From Cycas panzhihuaensis (taxonomy: Eukaryota > Cycadophyta): DNA of 64,000 bases. This document shows, piece by piece, positions 1-10,700 of the stretch (the first letter of the stretch is position 1; each line of letters begins with the position of its first letter). The notes below the pieces were generated by a model. The model made no database searches and was not told the origin of the DNA. It saw only the letters and a list, made by a program, of their open reading frames with translations. Location of the stretch: positions 91,395,741 to 91,459,740 of the forward strand of contig CM041465.1 of the NCBI GenBank assembly GCA_023213395.1, read 5' to 3'. Position numbers and translations under genes: made by a program.

Positions 1-115
1 ACCTTGATCCTTGCGTGGTATGATTTTAGTTTTGTTCAATCCTTTTCCTGATAACATGATGATTCTCCTTCTTTCTTAAACCGCATAAATTGTTCATGAA
101 TATTCATTTCAAAGG

Positions 116-1714
116 TTAAGTGTCTTGAGCCATTGACTGCCCAGTACCATATCTACACCTCCAACATCGACAACATAGAAATCTTCTATAATCGACTTCA
201 TTTAGCGTGAGGTTAAGGTTCTTCATTACACCTTGACGGAGATTACTGTCTTCCTCAACGATGACACGGAAGCGAGGAGTCCTTAATGGAAATAACCTTA
301 ATTGTTGTGCAGTTTCGATCAATAAAATTATGTGTGCTCCCTGAATCTATCAAGATTGTTACAGCTTGAGATTTGATAGATCCTTGTAGCTTTAGGGTAT
401 TTGATTGATTAAAATTGTTCATAAATGATAGTGACATTTGCAGATGGTCGACCTCAGAATTACTGTAGCTCTCTTGATGTTCTACATAATAATTTTCTTG
501 ATTATTTTCTGATCCTTGTTCTTCTCCATCAATATTGTCATCTGACAGTAGTCGGATTGTATATAACTGATTCTTTTGACATCGATGCCTAGGTTCCCAC
601 TTCTCCTCACATCTGAAGCATAGGTTTTTTCTTCTTAACTCATCTTGCTCTGTTTTTATTTTTTGAATGATTGGTTTAGCGGGTCGATTTGGAACAACTG
701 ATACGTGTCTATGTTGAACACTTGGTAGAAGATCATGTCGACGAGGGGGAGGAATATAGCGATCTGTGCCCGTTTTGTGTAAGGTATTATGTTTATCTTC
801 ATGTATTTTGGCTAACTGTATTGCCTTATTAAGGTCCTTTGGTTCTTGAATTTTAACGTCAGCTTGGATCTCGGTTATCAGACCATCTATATATAACTGG
901 ATAAGTCGATTAGTTGGAATATCTTCTAACACATAGCTTAACCTTGTGAATGCTGCACTGTATTCTTCCACAGAACTAGTTTGCTTTAATTTTCGTAACT
1001 CACAGTAATAATCGCGATTAGATACAGTTTCAAATCGCTCAATGAATAAACACATGAATTCTTTCCAGGTTGGTAGTTGATCTCGAAAAGAGGTTCATTC
1101 GAGAACGCCACCATTCGCATATCTTATCCCATCCATATGCAAGATGGCTAACGAAACTTGCTCTGAGCTCAATCTCCATTAAGCGAAAATAATTTTCCAT
1201 TTGTTGGATCCATACTCTTGGCTCATGCGAATTTTGCTCCATATTAAAGCGTTGTATAGTTATTTTTCTAATTTTTCTTTTTACGTGTTTGGATATTTTG
1301 TAAACAATTGAAATATGCTTGAAATCCCACTATCTTACATTCTTGGGGTCAAATTGCGATACTCATTAAGGTATTTTCTGACAGCTTCATTTTCAGTATT
1401 AATGGGAGCTATCGAGGATGGAATATTTTTAACGATCGATTTACGATATGAGATTGTCGACTCGTTGCTTCATCTTCAGAATCAGGAACGATCATATCTT
1501 TTTTCCCCTTTGCCGCTATGATTGTCAATTTATCCAATATCTGGTGTAATGTATGATTTAATAGAGCATTTGATGTCTGGACTGCTTTGTGGACTGCTTG
1601 AGTGATAGGTTCAACGATATCTTTCTGGATGGTATTATCTGTCATATCTTCAGTATTTATTATTTTAATAATCGTATAGGTACGATTCCACAGATCTCTT
1701 CCGTAATTATGCAC
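116..1714 (-). pseudogene. Ty3/gypsy gag and aspartic protease remnant
   Basis: Read on the minus strand, this is the gag to protease part of a Ty3/gypsy polyprotein. The gag start lies near 1714. A matrix/capsid-like part (1039-1242, with WIQQMENYFRLMEIE) runs by a frameshift near 1085 into a 266-codon open stretch (255-1055). That stretch carries a CCHC-like knuckle (CFRCEEKWEPRHRC) and the protease block ILIDSGSTHNFID, where DSG is the catalytic triad. A second frameshift moves to 116-322, which holds the C-terminal protease with FRVIVEEDSNL. The polyprotein seems to run off the left edge. The knuckle plus DSGSTHNFI arrangement is usual for plant gypsy elements with initiator-Met primer sites, and such a site lies upstream at 3124. 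The frameshifts make it a pseudogene. RT and integrase are not in the window. Confidence 0.85.
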
Positions 1715-3123
1715 TAGCTTTGTCAGATTTGGTCAACTGAAGAATATGTTACTTGCTTGAAAGTCAATGTATTGTTGACGATGTAAAAAATTTGACTAAC
1801 ACTTCAATATCTCAGAATAATATTTCAGTCTTTGTTAGGCCTACATGAGGTGACTTAACTGATTTCCCCCGTAAGTTTTAATGTCCAATTGATTTTAATA
1901 CTCAGTATCAGGAGTTTAAGAACTTGATTGAGTAAGATAATAAGACTTAAAAGATTTTAAAAATTATTATTTAATGAAGTAAAAATCTATAAATTTATCA
2001 AATGATCTTGAGATTACGATATGACACAATTATTTACTAAGAGACTATTATCTTACTAAGGCTCTATTAGATTTATGACTAAAATAAATATTAAGAGTAT
2101 GAGTATATGTTAATAGAATTATGTAATATATATAACTAATGTGTCAAAATAGAACTTAATATTGATAAATAGGTTTGCGTATCATATTGCGCTATAAAGT
2201 AAAACTATAAAATAAAACGTTCGATTTAGAAAAATCGAATTCGTACTGTCCAAATTTCGGAAGCTTCTAGAAGAAGTTAGCCGGCTAGACGCAGGGAATG
2301 GAGTATGCAGATGCAAAAGTAAGGACGCAGGAGTAGGATGAAGGCGCAAATGCAGGCAGAAGGCCGAGGAAGGACGCAGATGGAAGACTGGGACGCGTGA
2401 GTCGAAGGCGACGGAGGTCAAGGAACAGAACAGATTACAAAGTATAGGAATTCGAACAGATGGAAGGCAATAGGAAACGACCGCACGGAATGGACAGAGA
2501 TTAGATACACGCAGAAATACGGCTGGGCTGAATAAATACGGCTGGCGTAAGACTGGAGGGATTAGTGAATACGGTTGGGCGTACGGACTGTATAAGTCGA
2601 ATACGGAGAGGGCGTATGGACTGTTAACTAACGCAGAAATGTGATACGAAATAGGCAGGTCAATTGGAAGACAGACGCAATAGGCGACTTTGTATTAATG
2701 ATAAATGTATTAATACGGTTATAGAAAGTCGATTAATTTCCAGCGGTTGCATTAATGTAGCTATATAGATTAGCCGCGATAGCAGAAAAAAGCCGTGACT
2801 CAAAGATAGCGATCCGTGGTCAATGAGCGTCACGCGAAATAGCGATCGGTCAAATTGGAAGGCGATCACGAGAATCTCAAGAATCGACTCTGGAACTATG
2901 AGCGGAATAAGGATGAATAGATTAGTGTAAGCTAGGAGCGAATTTATTGTTGCCAAATATCTTAGAGTAGTGCCTATAAGATGTTGTTCAGAAATACTAA
3001 TATTCACAATGTTGCTTGACTTGCTTCAGATGTCTTATTCCCCCGGAATGTCACTTAATCCAATATATTCAAGCCAGGATGAATGGTGGATTATAGAGGG
3101 TGATGATCAAGGCCAGAAAAGAT
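1715..3123 (-). other. Long untranslated leader of the gypsy element
   Basis: This lies between the primer site at 3124-3135 and the gag start. No protein family is recognisable in any frame. About 2220-2900 is much more GC-rich and purine-biased than its surroundings, with repeated short words such as atacggctggg and gcgtacggactg near 2515-2640. The short minus-strand open frames here look like chance. I infer a gypsy leader, but an older insertion cannot be excluded. Confidence 0.5.
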
Positions 3124-3135
3124 GCTCTGATACCA
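3124..3135 (-). other. Primer-binding site, initiator tRNA-Met
   Basis: On the minus strand this reads TGGTATCAGAGC, the complement of the plant initiator tRNA-Met 3' end. It lies two bases from a sequence ending ..TTCGTAACA on the minus strand, the expected LTR/PBS arrangement. The gag-protease remnant lies downstream on the same strand. Confidence 0.85.
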
Positions 3136-3137
3136 CT

Positions 3138-3712
3138 TGTTACGAATCTTGTTCGTAACCTGAACCCAATCGTCAGTTTATCCAAAAGAGCACACAGGTG
3201 AGCACAAGAGTACTTGATTTGATAAATAGTCAAAGACTGTATTTGATTGATAAAAATTGAATTGATACTTGTGTATAAATAATATATTATAAAATAATAT
3301 TTATAGTGATTGAATTGAAACTTTTATACACTATATAAATGATAGAATATAAGATATATATATATATATAAGTTTAAGAAATGAATGAAGTAGACGGAGG
3401 GTAATTATAAAAGAAATGACGCACTATTAAAAACTTAATATTTGATGGGAATGACGCAGGATGCAATTGCGTAATGAATACGGGGAAAGGCGTAGTGAAA
3501 CGGAACGAGAAGACACGTCCGCCGAAGACGCCACACAGAAGAACGCTGACCAGATCAGCGAATGAGAACGCTGATCAGATTAGCGAATGAGAAACGGAGG
3601 ACGTCAGCGTGAGATAGACCTGTTACAGACGTGGTCTTCTGTGTGGCGACCAGGACACGCTGATCAGCGTGAGGACGTCCTCACGCTGTCCTTAGTGAAA
3701 CGTCCTCCGTAA
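3138..3712 (-). repeat. Putative 5' LTR of minus-strand gypsy element; outer edge uncertain
   Basis: The inner edge at 3138 is fixed by the PBS and a terminal TG/CA. The outer edge is a guess: minus-strand TGTTACGGAGG at 3712 would pair with the terminal ..CGTAACA. The tandem words around 3540-3590 recur at 3711-3730, so the true edge may lie farther right. A TATA-like ctataaata lies near 3300 on the minus strand. The terminus is an almost palindromic gttacgaa..ttcgtaac, shared with the LTR at 4180. Confidence 0.45.
3354..3371. repeat. (AT)n microsatellite
   Basis: An uninterrupted AT dinucleotide run inside the putative gypsy LTR. Confidence 0.9.
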
Positions 3713-3740
3713 CAGCGAATGAGAACGCTGACGTGATAAG
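3526..3740. repeat. GC-rich tandem and inverted-repeat cluster
   Basis: Two 25-bp direct copies (3539-3563 and 3564-3588, starting agaacgctga) are followed by a third partial copy near 3713. A perfect 13-bp inverted repeat, gccacacagaaga, pairs 3530-3542 with 3635-3647. The local palindromes acgctgatcagcgt (about 3656-3669) and gaggacgtcctc (about 3672-3683) lie in its distal part. An aacggaggacgt block near 3593 is complemented near 3698-3709. The transcript could fold into a branched hairpin. It sits in or next to the gypsy LTR/leader. Confidence 0.75.
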
Positions 3741-4165
3741 AAGGCAAATGCAGAGATTGAAGATAGTGTGTATTTAACCCAGCGGCGGCTGACTCAAGAG
3801 ATGCTTGTGAACTTGAGACACGGTCGCTGACTTCACACGACGACTATTGCTAGAAACGTCCTTTGGGCAACAGATGCCAACTAGGGCAGCAATTGTCAAC
3901 CCCAGACGATGTAGATTGTAATGGAGGCGATAATATGTGGGTGAGGACAATGGAAGGTGATAGGCAATAAGGCGTCTTTGGCCTTGATTTGATAGCAAAC
4001 CAGACCACAGACTGTAGACAAATGATCAATAAAGGAATCGACGTATGAATGGTGATATTGGGTGGCTGAAAAAACTCAGCCAATGGAAGTTTATCCCACG
4101 ACCCAGTTCTTGAAACGTTGAGTAATCACGTTAATAGCCTTTGCTGATGAATTTTGATTGAACTC

Positions 4166-4177
4166 GCTCTGATACCA
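4166..4177 (-). other. Second primer-binding site, initiator tRNA-Met
   Basis: Minus-strand TGGTATCAGAGC with a two-base spacer to the LTR at 4180-4428. It is the same arrangement and orientation as the site at 3124, so two related 5' ends lie about 1 kb apart. Confidence 0.85.
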
Positions 4178-4179
4178 CT

Positions 4180-4428
4180 TGTTACGAACCTAGTTCGTAA
4201 CTTGAAGGAAAAACAAGAGGGCACAAGAGAGCACGCTAGAACGCTGGAGCAAATATGGTTAATAAGCCAAGAATGATTGATTAGATAAAAGATATGATGT
4301 CCATGTTACAATTTGGTGCTCAATTTATATGCACATTATACCCTTTCATGGAGGGTTGTGCCCTATCAACTGCACCTATTCATTTAACAATTAATTAATT
4401 TAAGCTTGTTAAGGAGGTTCATAACAAT
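4180..4428 (-). repeat. 5' LTR (249 bp) of a minus-strand LTR retrotransposon
   Basis: On the minus strand it starts TGTTATGAACCTCC, has a TATA-like gcatataaatt in the middle, and ends GAACTAGGTTCGTAACA beside a PBS. Both ends are TG..CA with near-inverted TGTTA/TAACA termini. The internal region would run to lower coordinates, so it precedes the gypsy leader and gag. The other LTR is outside the window or lost. Confidence 0.75.
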
Positions 4429-4599
4429 CAATATGTACTAAAGAATTTAAAAGTATTTTCAATAACATTAACTTATCCAAGTTTACTTTTGTATTTATAT
4501 TCATTATTATTTAAGGTTTTGATAATCGAGACTTGATAATATATCCTAGATGATTATGATATCCTTTTATCAATAAGAGGTAATATATAATTGATTGTT

Positions 4600-4642
4600 A
4601 TCTTAGTTATGTTTCGAGGATGAAACATTTCAAGAAGGGGGT
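4600..4642 (+). pseudogene. End of a plus-strand gypsy pol with polypurine tract
   Basis: The stretch tcgaggatgaaacatttca followed by aagaagggggtct resembles the acidic C-terminal codons and polypurine tract that close many plant gypsy pol genes. It is directly followed by an LTR-like TGTTATGAACC. Nothing recognisable of pol remains upstream because the opposed LTR at 4180-4428 lies there. Confidence 0.5.
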
Positions 4643-4830
4643 CTTGTTATGAACCTCCTTAAAATAAGTAATTAATCAATCATTATCAAAGGTCTTATCA
4701 AATGGTTATACCTATTTATGAAAATGGCCTATTTTATGCATATAAATATGCCATCAATTATAAACATTCATCATTACTTATTCCTTTATTAATTAATTAA
4801 TTAGTCATTTAACTATGAAACTTGTCCAAA
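4643..4830 (+). repeat. 3' LTR or LTR fragment, plus orientation
   Basis: It begins TGTTATGAACCTCCTTA. Its first 17 bases match the start of the minus-strand LTR at 4180-4428, and it has the same gcatataaat TATA-like motif. The rest differs, so it is a related subfamily. The right edge is not defined. Confidence 0.5.
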
Positions 4831-5689
4831 CATCTTTATGCTGTCATGTGCCTTTTGAAACTTAGCATTTGCTCCATAGTTATGAATTAGAATTGTAACA
4901 TATGCCTACTTTGAATTATTATATTAAACTTTTTCTAATAGTAAACCCATTGAAAGTGTTTTATTTAATCCCTCAGGGTTAAGACTAGAGCATTTATTAA
5001 GTTATCTTTTAAGGTTGAAAAAATATCTTGGTATTTTTGTATCTAGGGAAACCTTTTATTCTTCTTTAGTTACTTAGTTAATGAATTAACTATTTTTTGG
5101 AAAATTTAGATAGATTTTATATAAAGCTAGCTAGGCCTCAAAAGCTTCATACTTCATGTATTTTCCATGGTGTTTTCTATTCTTTCAAGTTTGGATTGAT
5201 CTATTGTAATACCCTTCGATGAAACTATATCCATAGATGTTCAATCTCTTCTTTGAAGAATTAACATTTAGAAAATTTTGCATATAGTTTCTCTTTTCTT
5301 AGAATATTTATGATAATCTTTAGATGTATAAAGTGTTTTTCTTTACTTTTACTAAAACTAAAACATCATTAAGAAAAATAAGAAGAAAATTTCCTAAATA
5401 GATTCATAATATATTTTTTATCAATCTTATAAATAAAGCAAGAATATTCATTAAACAAAATGGTATAACTAGGTATTTATAATGTGCATATTTAATACTA
5501 AAAGTTATACTTTTAATATCAATCTTGTGGATTCTAATATAATGACATCCATTTCTTAAGTAAATATTAAAAACATGGCACTTAATAGTAATTTTATTTA
5601 AAGCCCTATATTTAATGTAGAATTTCTAAATTAAGATTTAAATATAAGAAGGATATACTCTAATATACTAAGAAAATTTATTTTAGAAA
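4831..5689. other. AT-rich stretch without recognised feature
   Basis: No domain, LTR edge or RNA gene was recognised on either strand. Confidence 0.4.
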
Positions 5690-5932
5690 TACATTAATTC
5701 ATCTAATTTCCATTTAACCTGACTCCTCTTTATAATGCATAATCAATATGTATAAATATAACTATTATAGAATATATACAAAACTCCTAATGATACTTGT
5801 GTGGAATCATAAGTAATCCCTAATGACTCATCATTTTCACAATAATAATATGAAAAAACTCTAAAACACATTTGATAAGGGGAAGGCTCAAAACTTCAAG
5901 TTATGATGCTAGTAAACATTAATATTTTAACA
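5690..5932 (-). repeat. 3' LTR of copia element A (left edge unknown)
   Basis: Minus-strand TGTTAAAATATTAATG starts right after the polypurine tract aaaagggag (plus 5933-5941). That in turn lies right after the decayed end of a copia RNase H, as expected for a 3' LTR. The left limit is approximate because no matching 5' LTR was found. Confidence 0.5.
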
Positions 5933-5942
5933 CTCCCTTTTA

Positions 5943-7174
5943 ATGTTTACTTCATTAATTTTAACTCCTAAACCATCATTAAATATCCAAAATTTATCTC
6001 ATGTTAGTGACTTAGAACATATCAACTAATGGTTCTTCTATTAGTTGTATACAACCTCAATCACCCTATTTTGAATTAATTCTCGAATAAAGTAATGGTA
6101 CACCTCAATGTATTTGATGTAAGGATGGAACACATAGCTCTTAGTGATCTTCAATGTACTTTGATTATCATAGTACAATTTAGTTTGTTCTAATTATTGT
6201 ATATCCATGTCCCCTAGATTTAGTTGCTATTATAACTACAACCTTATACTTTACTACAATTGAGGATACAGTAATATTGGATTATTTTTTACTACTCCAA
6301 GTGATGATAACTAATCCTAGATAAAACAAAAAGTCCAAAAGTCATTCTCTTTCTTTCTAGATATATGGTCAAATTATAAATTGTTAATCCTTCCAACTTG
6401 AAGTTAAGATTATGTATGAATTCAAGATCATATTGTATAGTGCCCTTCAAGTATCTAAGTATCTTTTCTATAACTTTTTAGTAACTCTATTTTGGAACTA
6501 CCATAAACCTAGAAACTATTCTAACTATAAATAAGATGTTAGATCTAGTAGTAATTAAGTATATTAGATTACTTACTAGTTGCTTATACAACATTGCATC
6601 AATATTTTCTCCACCATCTTTTATTATTAACTTGGAATATATCTCCATGGTAGTAGGGTTACAATCATCTATTCTAAATTTCTTTAAAATTTCCCAATTG
6701 TATTTCACCTATGAGATAAAGAGACATGTAGGCCTTTACCATACTTCCACTTTAAAGAAGTAATATAGTACTCCTAGATCTATCATCTCAAAGAAGTGAT
6801 TTAGATTTACTTTTAGATTTAATATCTATTGATGTCATTACCTGTGATCAACAAGTCATCAATATATAACACTATACATATTACTTTATCATTTAAGATT
6901 TTAATATATATGCTTGAGTTAATTATATATATCTTAAACCTATTTTAAAGAAAATACTAATTAATCTTTTTATATGAAGCTTTGAGAGCGTATTTTAGGT
7001 TGTACAAGGCATTTCTAAGATGGTACACTAAGTGCTCTTAACCTTTTTGTATAAAGACAAGTGGTTGGACTATGTAGACTTCATATGTTAATTCCCTATT
7101 TAGAAATGTACTTTTCATATTTATTTGGTAAAGCTTATAATTGAATTATATAACCATTACCACAATGAGATAAA
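5943..7174 (-). pseudogene. Copia element A: reverse transcriptase C-terminus and RNase H
   Basis: Minus-strand Ty1/copia pol. From high to low coordinates: an RT block YQINMKSTFLNREL (about 7060-7140; family form HQMDVKSAFLNGEL), a degenerate ALYNLKYALKASY, the DATLYRQLVGSLIYL-like block (6487-6708, read as DAMLYKQLVSNLIYL), and the RNase H tail LYYDNQSTLKITKSYVFHP with HYFIRELI (about 6060-6180). Many stops and frameshifts are present. The N-terminal half of the same gene reappears at 12,709-14,372 on the other side of inserted element B. The join lies in RT just before the TFLN motif. Confidence 0.88.
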
Positions 7175-7560
7175 TGTCAAAAATAGGGATTCAAATATTA
7201 CCTTTGAAATCATAATGAAAATATAAATGTAAAGTATGTTACAAGTATGAGGTATTAATGATAACATAATAAATGAAATAAACAAAAGATGAATTATGTA
7301 TAATATAAAACATAACAAAGATATAGGAAAATGATTACCTTCTATTTATTATATTAGGTATGAATACATACTTATAGTACATATGACCTCATACTTGACC
7401 AATCAGATGAAAGAACCCTTATGTCCACCAATGAGACATTTATATGAATAAGTGTGCATCACATACACACATATTAATAACTCAATATAAAATACCTATG
7501 AGAGAGTTAACATAAAATGGATACTAAATATTAACCCACATTAAACATTATGTTTTAATA
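7175..7560 (-). repeat. 3' LTR of element B (386 bp)
   Basis: Plus-strand edges are TGTCAAAAATAGG and ..TTTTAATA. It matches 11,748-11,821 plus 12,427-12,708 along its length, for example the shared block tatgaatacatacttatag. On the minus strand it ends ..GACA. Confidence 0.88.
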
Positions 7561-7956
7561 CTCTCCCATAATATTTATTGTCATATTTGTACATTATGTA
7601 GAAATCTACTAGATCAAATAAAGATTGTGTCCATATTGTACTAACTATATCTACAAGCTACAAACTAAATCTATTGAAGTATATATGAAGAAAGGTCTAT
7701 CTATAGGAATGCATGGGTAACTAGCCATTACAACCATTAGTTGAATAGAAACCTCCTTTAGATATATGGTTCAATCCACATCAATCAACTTTATTTCAAG
7801 ACCAAGTCTACTAGGTAAATGAGTTGAATATAAAGGCAATTTCATTCTTATTTAAGGCAACTAATTTGTGGTTCCTTCATTCCCATTATAGGTGACCAAT
7901 TTTTGGTTCCTTTAAGACATTTCTTCTCGCCAATACTCTTGAAATAGTAGAGAATT

Positions 7957-8286
7957 TGATAATCGCAGCAACGTCTTCTTATCCAACAGAGCAAACAAGC
8001 TAACTAAGAGTTTCACAGGAACACCAGAGCGCTAAATGATCACCAAAAGATAGAAAGTACCACAACATAATCTTTATAAAAATGTTCTATCAAGATAACC
8101 TTCATTTACAATTTATGACCTTTATATAGACAAAATAGGGTCTTATACATGTAATCCTATTGGTGGCCTAAGTAGATTTACATTCTATTGGACAACAATG
8201 CCCATGCATACTATTAGCCTACTAGACGAAACATGCACAAAATTCCATAGTGGTTTACATAACTTAGCTGGATAAGTTATGTAACA
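7957..8286 (-). repeat. 3' LTR of gypsy fragment D (330 bp)
   Basis: Minus-strand edges are TGTTACATAACTTATCC and ..GCGATTATCA, with a TATA motif ctatataaagg (plus 8131-8143). It follows a polypurine tract, aggggagggg, that closes a chromodomain-type gypsy pol. No second copy was found nearby, so only the 3' end of the element is present. Confidence 0.75.
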
Positions 8287-8770
8287 AGTCCCCTCCCCTA
8301 AGATGTTGAGTCCTCGAGGCAGGTGAGATGTATGTGCTTTTTAACAAACTCATCGGACTCCCAAGTTACTTTACCAGAGGTGCAGCTTGTCCACTGTATC
8401 AAATATTCTGAAATGGACTGATTTCAGAGACGTCGTTGTCTAGTAGCTAGGATACGTTCTAGAGGTACGGATAAGGTTTGCTCTTCATCTAAAATTAGAA
8501 GGGTTGTTCAGGGAGTATGGGTTTTGTTTAGACACTTCCGAAAACAGAAGACATGAAAAATATTATGGATGTTTGTGGTGGGGGGAAGGTCAAGAGCATA
8601 TGCAACCTCACTAATGTGTTTAAGGATTTTATAGGGGCCATAATATCGAGGGCTAAGTTTGTGGTTCTTATGATGGCAAAGGGATTATTTCTTATAAGGT
8701 TAGAGATGAAGAAATACCAGATCCCCAATATTGAATGAGAGATCAGAGCTAGGTTGCGATCGTGGGAGGC
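8287..8770 (-). pseudogene. Gypsy fragment D: integrase C-terminus with chromodomain
   Basis: Minus-strand reading gives the integrase C-terminal block FNIGDLVFLHL..PYKK, then LSPRYYGPYKILKHI.EVAYALDLP (the usual GPF/Y-type module), then a degenerate linker. Next is a chromodomain-like EYLIQWTSCTSGKVTWE (family form EYLVKWKG....ATWE), ending SDEFVKKHIHL.CLED before a stop and the polypurine tract. This order marks a chromovirus-type Ty3/gypsy element. The chromodomain is thought to bind chromatin marks and guide integration. The upstream side stops abruptly near 8771 at a poly-T run, so this is a 3'-terminal fragment lying inside element B. Confidence 0.83.
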
Positions 8771-10700
8771 TGCCCAAAAGTCCAGAATTTTTTTTTTTCT
8801 TTCCCTATCAGATTGAGTACTCTCTCTACCCTAGTAGAGATTGAGGAAAGACTTTCGCTAATACTGTCTCCATGGAGATTGAGGAACGGTATCAGGATAG
8901 TCCAAGAGTTGGGAGAAAGGGGAAATTCTTTTCCCAGGTAACTCTAGTACTTTATCCCTTGTCTTTTATCTAGTTTTAAATTTCATTCCTATTTTTTGAT
9001 TTTGGCATTGAATTATATCTTAAGGGTAGATAACATCGCTGGGCAGTTACGTTTTTCTCCCTCCCACCTCCTTTCCCAGGTATCGCAGGGATTTGTCGTT
9101 CTGGCTAAGCGCATAGTGGCCCTCCTGCCCTTTGCATGAAGGATTGGAGTATTACTCCTGAGCCAAGCCCTAGACAGAACCTGGCTACAATAGTGTGCCT
9201 CTATGCACCTTCAGGTATATAGGAAGGACCCCACCTTCAGGTCCCAATCCTTTTCCAGCATAGGTAACTATCGACCGTTGAAGTCTTATAGTGCAGTGGT
9301 TAGCGGTTAGCGCCACAAAGCTACCTACCCCAAACTTCTACAGTTTATTGGCAGGCCTATAAGACCAATCACACCTTGTCTAGTGGTTGGTAGGATACTT
9401 TGGTGAAGACTGTAAGCCACCTCACAATTTGAAAGAAAGAAAAAATAAATAAAAAAGGGAAAAAAAGAAAAAAGAAAAGAGAAAAAAATAAAATAAAGGT
9501 ATATACCTCATTTTGATCAGTACATCGTACTAGCCAATTTGCACTAGGTTGGTATATATTGTAAATTTTCACAATTTTTAGTACCTAGTCATCGGTGGGC
9601 CCCACCCCCCCCCTTACACTTCACATGCCCCATTCAAACAAGCTTTTCTCACTGTTGAAGGAACTTGATATCTTGTTTATGTAACTTTCTTTAGGGTCAA
9701 CAAGCTATAGACACCCCACAATCTCCCTATTCACCCCCCTCTCTTTCCCTTAACAACCCCCTTTTTCTTACGTTCTGTTCTTTCTTGATCTCTCCCACTT
9801 CGTTCATTCCCCTTCTTTCTACTTATTCCTGCCTCTTTACGCCCTTTCTCCATGGCTCCTTCAAGGATAAGAGTAAGAGTAAGATACACCTTAAAGCTTA
9901 TATGGTTCTTCAAGGATGCAAATGAATATCACTTGGAGTTTAAGCTTTCTAAGTTTATTGAACATCAAATATACTTTTATGAAGCATCTTCTACTAAATG
10001 ACAATAATATAGCTATTAATAAGTAAATACCATATGTTATTTATAAAAAAGTACTCTCATAAGTATAAAAGGGATTCTTAAGGGCCTTTAAATTGTCATA
10101 AATGAATAATTTTTACTTAAATTTAAACCAAACATTACTCTTCTTACTTCCAAATACAGAAATAATATTACCAAGATGTCAGGAATGCTAAAAACTATAG
10201 GATATGTGAAAATAGATATAAAAACTATCATGAAATACACTTTTTATGAAGGTTTAAGCATTTGTATAAACTTTGCTAATTAATATAATAGGCATCTAAA
10301 TTCTAAACTATGCCTTGTAATAACTTATTTTGACTGTCTCAAAATAGCAAATCTAATGCAACTAATGACACTAAATTTTGATATCTAAGTGAGAAGTTAT
10401 GAAAGAAAATGTACTAGAGACTTATGAAAAAGTGCACGTCCCTTTAGAAAATAGATTTGGATCCAAAATAGTAATTAATTTCTAAATAATAATTTTGACT
10501 ATGTGAAATTTATTAAATTCTATTTACTATGATTTAAGATTTGTCCCATTAAGGCTTAGCCCTTGATCACATGAACTACTGACATGATTACCAGTCGATC
10601 ATAAAACATAGGCCTCAGATCTAAAAAAAATATAAAAAATTATTAAATTCATAATTTCAAAAGTAAAGTTTTTAATGGTTTTAAAAAATCTTAGCAAAAT
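8771..10700. other. Unassigned interior of element B
   Basis: No domain was recognised. 9280-9520 holds two tRNA-like words (gtgcagtggttagcggttagcgcc and gtctagtggtt) followed by an A-rich tail of about 80 bp, which could be a degraded SINE. 9600-9870 is pyrimidine-rich. The motif around 9690-9760 (gggtcaa.aagctatagacacc) is similar to 54,545-54,645, so it is a dispersed repeat. The rest is AT-rich. Confidence 0.35.

Noticed and set aside
2182-2421. 79-codon minus-strand frame in GC-rich DNA
   Set aside because: Low-complexity Ser/Leu/His/Pro composition from a purine-rich strand, with no domain.
9280-9520. tRNA-derived SINE
   Set aside because: There are A-box-like words and an A-rich tail, but no credible B box (GGTTCGA..CC) and no target duplication. 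It is mentioned only as a possibility in the region note.
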